Source: Comamonadaceae bacterium (GTDB lineage Bacteria > Pseudomonadota > Gammaproteobacteria > Burkholderiales > Burkholderiaceae_C). Taken from it: a DNA stretch of 64,000 nucleotides. The DNA lies in assembly GCA_003599455.1 (NCBI GenBank), contig QZKF01000042.1, forward strand, positions 1 through 64,000, given 5' to 3'. The notes under the pieces are model-generated. The model was not told the DNA's origin, searched no databases, and saw nothing but the letters and a program-made list of their open reading frames with translations. This document shows positions 58,172 through 64,000 of this stretch, piece after piece. Position 1 is the first letter of the stretch, and each line of letters begins with the position of its first letter. A program made the translations under genes and the position numbers.

Positions 58172-59602
58172 ATGAAGCGAATGCTTGCCGTGGCGGCCAG
58201 CGCGGCCTTGTTGAGCGCGTGCAGCGTGACCCGACCACCCGCCGATGTGCCGGTGGACCTGCCCACCACCTGGTATGCGCCGCCGCTGGCCCACCAGGGC
58301 AGCACCGAACAGCTCACCGCCTGGTGGAGCCGGTTCGACGACCCGGTGCTCAGCGACTGGATCGCGCGGGCGCAGGCGCAGAGCCCGACAGTGGCCTCGG
58401 CCCGCGCGCAGGTGTTTGCCGCGCGTGCGGCGCGCCTGGGCGTGGAAGCCCAGACCGGCCCGCAGGCGAATGCCGTGGCCAGCGCCAGCCGCGGCGTCAC
58501 CGATCCCACCACCCCCCTGGGCACCACGCTGAGCGCGGGTGTGCAGGCGTCGTGGGCGATCGGCCTCTGGGGTGAGACCCAGGCCCGCCGCGACAGCGCC
58601 CAGGCGCAGCAGGACGCCGCCGGCGCGAGCTGGCACGAGGCGCGTGTGCTGGTGGCCTCCGAGCTGGCGCAGCTCTACTTCGCGCAGCGCCTGTGCCGTG
58701 AGCAGCTGTCGGTGGCCGCGCGCGACCGCGATTCGCGCGCGGTGACGGCGCAAAACAGCGCGACCTCCGAGCGCGCCGGCCTCACCGCCCCGGCGGTCGC
58801 CGCGCTGGCACGCGCCAGTGGCGCCGAGAGCAGCGCGCGCTACCGCCAGCAGGACGAGACCTGCGAGCGCCAGGTGAAGTCGCTCACGGCGCTCACCGGT
58901 GTGCCGGAACCCGAGGTGCGACAGCGGCTCGCGGGCGCGCCCGGCCTGCCGGCGCTGTTCCAGTCGGGCCGGCTCGACCGCATGCTCTCGGTGAACGCGG
59001 TGCCGGCCGAGGTGATCCGCCAGCGGCCCGACGTGTACCGCGCGCAGCGCGAGCTGGTGGCCGCCAGCGAGGACGTGGGTGTGGCGAAGGCAGCCCTGCT
59101 GCCGGGCCTGTCGCTCTCGGGCAGCCTGCTGCGCAACCGCTTTTCGGGTGGCGGCAGCGAGCGCACCTTCAACACCTGGTCGGTCGGCCCGCTCACGCTG
59201 AGCCTGCCGCTGCTCGGGCGCGACAGTCTGCGCGCCAGCCGCGACAGCGCCCAGGCCCGCTACGAGGCCGCCGCCGTGGCCTACGCCGCCACCCTGCGCC
59301 AGGCCGTGGCCGAGGTCGAGCAGGCGCTGGTGACGCTCTCCAGCCTGCGCGAGCGCGTGGCGTCCACCGAGACCGCGGTGGCCGGTTACGACCAGTCGCT
59401 CAAGGGCACGGAAGCGCGCTACCGCGTGGGTCTGGCCAATCTCAACGAACTGGAAGAGGCGCGCCGCCTCAAGCTCAACGCCGACAGCGGCGCGGTCGCG
59501 CTGCAGCAGGAACGCATCAACGCCTGGATCCAGCTCTACGTCGCCCTCGGTGGTGGCTTCGATCCCGTGAACAACCCCGACGCATTCAAAGACCCATCAT
59601 GA
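58172..59602 (+). CDS. Outer-membrane efflux lipoprotein (NodT/OprM type)
   Basis: A 476-residue TolC-family lipoprotein with lipobox LLSAC (Cys17), which forms the outer-membrane channel of a tripartite pump. Two efflux-protein repeats are visible, with QAQSPTVASARAQVF in the first and RQRPDVYRAQRELVAASEDV in the second, and the C-terminal RYRVGLANLNELEEARR. Its composition is host-like. It begins two bases after the stop that bounds the truncated czcC and heads an operon with an adaptor and a permease gene; its stop overlaps the adaptor start (ATGA). Confidence 0.92.
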   Translation: MKRMLAVAASAALLSACSVTRPPADVPVDLPTTWYAPPLAHQGSTEQLTAWWSRFDDPVLSDWIARAQAQSPTVASARAQVFAARAARLGVEAQTGPQANAVASASRGVTDPTTPLGTTLSAGVQASWAIGLWGETQARRDSAQAQQDAAGASWHEARVLVASELAQLYFAQRLCREQLSVAARDRDSRAVTAQNSATSERAGLTAPAVAALARASGAESSARYRQQDETCERQVKSLTALTGVPEPEVRQRLAGAPGLPALFQSGRLDRMLSVNAVPAEVIRQRPDVYRAQRELVAASEDVGVAKAALLPGLSLSGSLLRNRFSGGGSERTFNTWSVGPLTLSLPLLGRDSLRASRDSAQARYEAAAVAYAATLRQAVAEVEQALVTLSSLRERVASTETAVAGYDQSLKGTEARYRVGLANLNELEEARRLKLNADSGAVALQQERINAWIQLYVALGGGFDPVNNPDAFKDPS

Positions 59603-60717
59603 ACGCCACACCTCCGCACACGCGCAAACGCTGGCTCTGGCTGGCCATCCCCCTGGTCCTGGTTCTCCTGGCCGTCTTCTGGTTCTTCGTGAAGCAGCCA
59701 TCGGCACCGGCACCGGATGCGCAGGCCGCCGCCGCCCCCCGGCCGTCGCTCACGGTCACGGTGGTCAAGCCCGTGCGCGGCCAGCTGCCGATCCGCCTGC
59801 AGGCCAACGGCAACATCACCGCCTGGCAGGAAGCCAGCGTGGGCGCCGAGGTGAACGGACTGCGGCTCGCCGCGGTCAACGTGAACGTGGGCGATGCGGT
59901 GCGCAAGGGCCAGGTGCTGGCGGTGTTCGCGAGCGAAACCACCCAGGCCGACAGCCTGCAGAGCCGGGCCAGCCTGATGCAGGCCGAGGCCAGTTTCGAG
60001 AACGCCAAAGCCGACGCCGACCGCGCGCGCTCGATCCAGGACAGCGGCGCGCTCTCGGCGTCGCAGGTGGCGCAGTACCTCACGCAGGAGAAGGTGGCGC
60101 GCGCGCAGTTCGAAGCCGCCAGGGCCGCGTTTGGCGCGACCGAGGTGCGCCTGGGCAACACCCGGGTGCTGGCGCCCGACGACGGCGTGATCTCCGCGCG
60201 CGGCGCCACCGTGGGCGCGGTGGTGGGTGCGGGGCAGGAGCTGTTCCGGCTGGTGCGCCAGAGCCGCATGGAGTGGCGCGGCGAGGTCACGCCGAGCGAG
60301 GTCGGTCGCATCCGCATCGGGCAGAAGGTGCAGGTCACCGCCGCCACCGGGCTGGAGATCGCGGGCCAGGTGCGCGCCATCGCGCCCGGCGCCGACCCGC
60401 AGACGCGCAACATCCTCGTCTTCGTGGACCTGCCCCGCCACGCCGACCTGAAAGCCGGCACCTTCGCGAAGGGCTTCTTCGACCTCGGGCAGAGCGATGC
60501 ACTCACCGTGCCCAGCCAGTCCATCGTGGTGCGCGACGGCAGCAACTACGTGTTCGTGATCGATGCGCAGAACAAGGCCAACCAGCGCAAGGTGCAGACC
60601 GGCCGGCGCGTGGACGAGCGGGTCGAGGTGCTCGAAGGCCTGCAGCCGGACGAGGCGGTGGCCTTGCAGGGGGCGGGCTTCCTGAACGAAGCCGACCTGG
60701 TCAAGGTCGTCCAGTGA
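59599..60717 (+). CDS. RND efflux membrane fusion protein
   Basis: A 372-residue periplasmic adaptor of the HlyD/RND type. One N-terminal helix (about 14-32) is followed by a Pro/Ala linker, the lipoyl half-motifs (GNITAWQEASVGAEVNGLRL and RLGNTRVLAPDDGVIS-type VLAPDDGVISARGATVG), an alpha-hairpin (SLMQAEASFENAKADADRAR) and the beta-barrel with VTPSEVGRIRIG. It links the outer-membrane lipoprotein to the RND permease that starts 11 bases later. The substrate cannot be told from sequence. Confidence 0.93.
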   Translation: MNATPPHTRKRWLWLAIPLVLVLLAVFWFFVKQPSAPAPDAQAAAAPRPSLTVTVVKPVRGQLPIRLQANGNITAWQEASVGAEVNGLRLAAVNVNVGDAVRKGQVLAVFASETTQADSLQSRASLMQAEASFENAKADADRARSIQDSGALSASQVAQYLTQEKVARAQFEAARAAFGATEVRLGNTRVLAPDDGVISARGATVGAVVGAGQELFRLVRQSRMEWRGEVTPSEVGRIRIGQKVQVTAATGLEIAGQVRAIAPGADPQTRNILVFVDLPRHADLKAGTFAKGFFDLGQSDALTVPSQSIVVRDGSNYVFVIDAQNKANQRKVQTGRRVDERVEVLEGLQPDEAVALQGAGFLNEADLVKVVQ

Positions 60718-60727
60718 GGACCCGGAC

Positions 60728-63700
60728 ATGAACGTTTCCGCCTGGTCCATCCGCAACCCGATCCCGGCTGCGATGCTGTTCTTCATGCTGACGCTGGCGG
60801 GGCTGTTCTCGTTCCAGCAGATGAAGGTGCAGAACTTCCCCGATCTGGACGTGCCCAACATCACGGTGACGGCCAGCCTGCCGGGCGCCGCGCCGAACCA
60901 GCTCGAGAACGACGTGGCGCGCGTCATCGAGAACAGCCTGGCCTCGCTGCAGGGGCTCAAGCACATCACCACCAAGGTGCAGGACGGCTCGGTCACCATC
61001 ACGACCGAGTTCCGCATCGAGAAGAACACCCAGGAAGCGCTGGACGACGTGCGCTCGGCGGTGGCCAAGGTGCGCGGCGACCTGCCGGCCGACCTGCGCG
61101 AACCCATCATCAACAAGATCGAGCTCGCGGGTGGCGCGGTGCTGGCCTACACCGTGTCGTCCGACAGGATGGACGCGGAAGCGATCTCCTGGTTCGTCGA
61201 GAACGACATTTCCAAGCTGCTGCTCTCGGTGCGCGGCGTGGGCGCGATCAACCGCGTGGGCGGCGTGGACCGCGAGGTGCAGGTGCTGCTGGACCCGCTG
61301 AAGCTGCAGGCCCTGGGCGCGAGCGCGGCCGACGTGTCGCGCCAGCTGGCCAAGGTGCAGATCGAGAGCGCCGGAGGCCGGGTCGACCTCGGCGGCAGCC
61401 AGCAGCCGCTGCGCACGCTGTCGTCGCTGCAGTCGGCCGAGGCGCTGGCCCGGCTCGAGCTCTCGCTGCCGGATGGCCGGCGCGTGCGCCTGGACCAGAT
61501 CGCGGAGATCAAGGACACGGTGGCCGAGCCCACGGCCGCGGCGTTTCTCGACGGCAAGCCGGTGGTGGGTTTCGAGGTGGCGCGCAGCCGCGGCGCCAGC
61601 GAGATCGAGGTGGGCGAGGGCGTGCGCGCCAAGCTCAAGGAACTGCAGGCGGCGCGGCCCGACCTGCGCATCACGGAGTCGTTCGACTTCGTCACGCCGG
61701 TGAAGGAAGAGTTCGACGGCTCCATGACGCTGCTGTACGAAGGCGCCATCCTGGCGGTGCTGGTGGTGTGGCTGTTCCTGCGCGACTTCCGCGCCACCGT
61801 GGTCTCGGCCGTGGCACTGCCGCTGTCGGCCATCCCGGCCTTCATCGGCATGCACTACATGGGCTTCACCATCAACGTGGTGACGCTGCTGGCCATGTCG
61901 CTGGTGATCGGCATCCTGGTGGACGATGCGATCGTGGAGGTGGAGAACATCGTGCGCCACATGCGCATGGGCAAGACGCCGTACCAGGCGTCCATGGAAG
62001 CGGCCGACGAGATCGGCCTGGCGGTGATCGCGACCACCTTCGCGCTGATCGCGGTGTTCCTGCCCACCGCCTTCATGTCGGGCATCCCCGGCAAGTTCTT
62101 CAAGCAGTTCGGCTGGACCGCCTCGTTCGCGGTGTTCGCCTCGCTGGTGGTGGCGCGCGCACTCACGCCCATGATGGCGGCCTACCTGCTCAAGCCGGTG
62201 GTGCTGGCCAAGGACATGCCGCGCTGGGCGCGCAGCAACCGCGTCACCGCCGCGGTCTGGCGCTGGATGACCAACCAGGACGAGCCCGCCTGGCTCGACA
62301 CCTACCAGGGCTGGGCCGCCTGGTGCATCCGCCACCGCTGGATCACCATGGTCGGCGCCGGCGTGTTCTTCGTCGGTTCGCTCGCGCTGATCCCGCTGCT
62401 GCCGCAGGGCTTCATCCCGGCCGACGACAACTCGCAGACGCAGGTTTACATCGAGCTGCCCCCAGGGGCCACGCTGCAGCAGACCATCGCCAGCGCCGAG
62501 CGCGCGCGCCTGCTGGTGGGGGAAGTGCCGCACGTGAAGTCGGTCTACACCACCATCGGTTCCGGATCGGCCGGCTCCGACCCGTTCGCTCCACAGGGCA
62601 CGGCCGAGTCGCGCAAGGCCGCGCTCACCATCCAGCTCGACGCGCGCGGCACGCGGCCGCGCAAGCAGGTGATCGAGAACCAGATCCGCAGCGCCATGTC
62701 CAACCTGCCGGGTGTGCGCAGCAAGGTGGGCCTGGGCGGATCGGGCGAAAAGTACATCCTGACGCTGACCGGCAATGATGCCGCCGCGCTGCAGACCGCG
62801 GCCACCGCGATCGAGCGCGACCTGCGCACCATCGCGGGCGTGGGCAGCATCCAGTCGACCGCGTCGCTGGTGCGCACCGAGATCAGCGTCACGCCCGACC
62901 TCGCGCGCGCCGCCGAGATGGGCGTGACCAGCAGCGCCATTGCCGAGACCTTGCGCATCGCCACCGTGGGCGACTACGACACCGCGCTGCCCAAGATGAA
63001 CCTGCCGCAGCGGCAGATTCCGATCGTGGTCAAGCTCGACGGCGCGGCGCGCCACGACCTGGAGCTGCTGGGGCGCCTCGCGGTGCCGGGCAGCAAGGGG
63101 CCGGTGATGCTGGGGCAGGTGGCCACGCTGAGCTTCGGCGGTGGCCCGGCGGTGATCGACCGCTACGACCGCTCGCGCAACATCAACTTCGAGGTGGAGC
63201 TGGCCGGCATCGCGCTGGGCGACATGAAGACCGCAGTGGACAAGCTGCCCAGCATCCAGAACCTGCCGCCGGGCGTGTCGGTGCTGGAGATCGGCGATGC
63301 CGAGGTGCAGGGCGAGCTGTTCGCGAGCTTCGGCCTGGCCATGCTGACTGGCGTGCTGTGCATCTACATCGTGCTGGTGCTGCTGTTCAAGGCCTTCCTG
63401 CACCCGGTCACCATCCTGGCGGCGCTGCCGCTGTCGCTGGGGGGTGCCTTCGTGGCGCTGCTGCTGGCGGACAAGAGCTTCTCCATGCCGTCGCTGATCG
63501 GACTGATCATGCTGATGGGGGTGGCCACAAAGAACTCGATCCTGCTGGTGGAGTACGCGATCGAGGCGCGGCGCGAACACGGCCTGAACCGGCTCGACGC
63601 GATCCTGGACGCCTGCCACAAGCGCGCCCGACCGATCGTGATGACCACCATCGCCATGGGTGCAGGCATGTTGCCGATCGCCATTGGCTGGGGTGAGGCC

Positions 63701-63883
63701 GACAGCAGTTTCCGTTCGCCGATGGCGGTGGCGGTGATCGGCGGCCTGATCACCTCAACCTTCCTGAGCCTGCTGGTGATCCCGGCGGTGTTCACGCTGG
63801 TGGACGATGTGTCTAACTGGTTCGGGCGTCTCTTTCGCCGCAAGCCGATACCTCCCCACGCCGCCGAAACCGTTCGCGCCTAG
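60728..63883 (+). CDS. RND efflux permease (AcrB/MexF superfamily)
   Basis: A 1051-residue inner-membrane proton/drug antiporter. It has helix 1 (NPIPAAMLFFMLTLAGLFSF), periplasmic loop 1, helices 2-6 with the proton-relay Asp pair in GILVDDAIVEVENIVRHMRMG, loop 2, and helices 8-12 with LIMLMGVATKNSILLVEYAIE. Length and architecture are complete. It is in the HAE1-like part of the RND family rather than the metal (HME) type, whose characteristic relay motif differs, so drugs or detergents are the more likely substrates. GGA lies before the ATG. Confidence 0.95.
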   Translation: MNVSAWSIRNPIPAAMLFFMLTLAGLFSFQQMKVQNFPDLDVPNITVTASLPGAAPNQLENDVARVIENSLASLQGLKHITTKVQDGSVTITTEFRIEKNTQEALDDVRSAVAKVRGDLPADLREPIINKIELAGGAVLAYTVSSDRMDAEAISWFVENDISKLLLSVRGVGAINRVGGVDREVQVLLDPLKLQALGASAADVSRQLAKVQIESAGGRVDLGGSQQPLRTLSSLQSAEALARLELSLPDGRRVRLDQIAEIKDTVAEPTAAAFLDGKPVVGFEVARSRGASEIEVGEGVRAKLKELQAARPDLRITESFDFVTPVKEEFDGSMTLLYEGAILAVLVVWLFLRDFRATVVSAVALPLSAIPAFIGMHYMGFTINVVTLLAMSLVIGILVDDAIVEVENIVRHMRMGKTPYQASMEAADEIGLAVIATTFALIAVFLPTAFMSGIPGKFFKQFGWTASFAVFASLVVARALTPMMAAYLLKPVVLAKDMPRWARSNRVTAAVWRWMTNQDEPAWLDTYQGWAAWCIRHRWITMVGAGVFFVGSLALIPLLPQGFIPADDNSQTQVYIELPPGATLQQTIASAERARLLVGEVPHVKSVYTTIGSGSAGSDPFAPQGTAESRKAALTIQLDARGTRPRKQVIENQIRSAMSNLPGVRSKVGLGGSGEKYILTLTGNDAAALQTAATAIERDLRTIAGVGSIQSTASLVRTEISVTPDLARAAEMGVTSSAIAETLRIATVGDYDTALPKMNLPQRQIPIVVKLDGAARHDLELLGRLAVPGSKGPVMLGQVATLSFGGGPAVIDRYDRSRNINFEVELAGIALGDMKTAVDKLPSIQNLPPGVSVLEIGDAEVQGELFASFGLAMLTGVLCIYIVLVLLFKAFLHPVTILAALPLSLGGAFVALLLADKSFSMPSLIGLIMLMGVATKNSILLVEYAIEARREHGLNRLDAILDACHKRARPIVMTTIAMGAGMLPIAIGWGEADSSFRSPMAVAVIGGLITSTFLSLLVIPAVFTLVDDVSNWFGRLFRRKPIPPHAAETVRA

Positions 63884-63896
63884 GGGTGGGCGGGCC

Positions 63897-63992
63897 CTTG
63901 AGGCTGGGCGGGCAGCTCCGTTCATGTCCCCCGACGCGGGCTTCGCCCGCGTCTCCTCCTTCACTTCACTGCGCCACCCACCCAGCCTCAAG
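63897..63992. repeat. Nested inverted repeat at the right end
   Basis: Outer arms CTTGAGGCTGGG (63897-63908) and CCCAGCCTCAAG (63981-63992) enclose an inner perfect hairpin GACGCGGGC-TTC-GCCCGCGTC (63933-63953). It begins 14 bases after the permease stop and has no T-run. It may act as a transcript end and looks like one member of a dispersed repeat family. Confidence 0.6.
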
Positions 63993-64000
63993 AGCCAAAG

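Noticed and set aside
60701..63619. A 972-codon open frame antisense to the RND permease
   Set aside because: His/Gln/Arg-rich low-complexity translation typical of the shadow of a G+C-rich gene.

Overview
The window is a dense, high-G+C bacterial chromosome segment (most host lines near 70% G+C). It looks like a betaproteobacterium of the order Burkholderiales, most likely family Comamonadaceae; Hydrogenophaga or a close relative is my best guess. That guess rests on gene order and protein character (exbB-exbD-lpxK-kdsB-adk, smc-zipA-ligA, a dap cluster holding a PilU-type ATPase, clpS-clpA beside icd). No rRNA gene or other species marker is present. Nearly all of the window is core housekeeping sequence.

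Layout. 1-5.8 kb: the 3' part of a FimV-like pilus protein gene, a D-2-hydroxyacid dehydrogenase, a small unknown protein, lexA with two LexA boxes, and a divergent three-gene unit (L-asparaginase, small membrane protein, HH-type secreted protein). 5.8-10 kb, minus strand: envelope and nucleotide genes exbB-exbD-lpxK-(Trm112-like)-kdsB-adk. 10.3-12.4 kb: xseA and sodB. 12.4-16.8 kb: a monomeric and a dimeric-type NADP isocitrate dehydrogenase on either side of a DUF192 gene. 17-20 kb: clpS-clpA. 20-22 kb, minus: a DUF1499 protein and a YjgR/DUF853 ATPase. 22-29.7 kb: one long plus-strand run yebC, purD, acyltransferase, hemF, nadD, rsfS, rlmH, maf, rng, mostly joined by 1-4 base stop/start overlaps. 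29.8-34.6 kb: an MsbA-like exporter and divergent tolB-pal-cpoB. 34.6-36.9 kb: a YeeE/YedE transporter, tcdA and two tRNA-Lys genes. 37-44.7 kb, minus: glsB-like gene, ABC-F ATPase, prmB, dapE, pilU, dapD, dapC. 44.8-51.6 kb: smc, zipA, ligA. 51.6-52.5 kb: a small cytochrome c and a broken peptide deformylase gene.

The one clearly accessory region is about 52.39-58.16 kb. Its base composition is lower (the 60-base line at 52561 is 43% G+C, against 70% for the line at 49441). It interrupts the deformylase gene exactly at its metal-binding QHExDH motif and carries a decayed czc-type heavy-metal efflux locus: a czcI-like gene, czcA with a large in-frame internal deletion, a PII-like gene, an intact czcB, and czcC lacking its 5' half. 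A YkgJ-type cysteine-cluster protein and an unknown small ORF accompany it. I see no transposase or integrase in it, so how it arrived is not explained. A complete host-like RND tripartite efflux operon (outer-membrane lipoprotein, fusion protein, permease) follows to the right edge.

I did not find a convincing new defence or mobile system. The best leads are the double LexA site shared by lexA and an asparaginase operon, the histone H1-like tail on RsfS, the eroded czc island with its precise insertion point in def, two apparently leaderless promoters with identical spacing, and several imperfect intergenic repeats that may belong to dispersed families.
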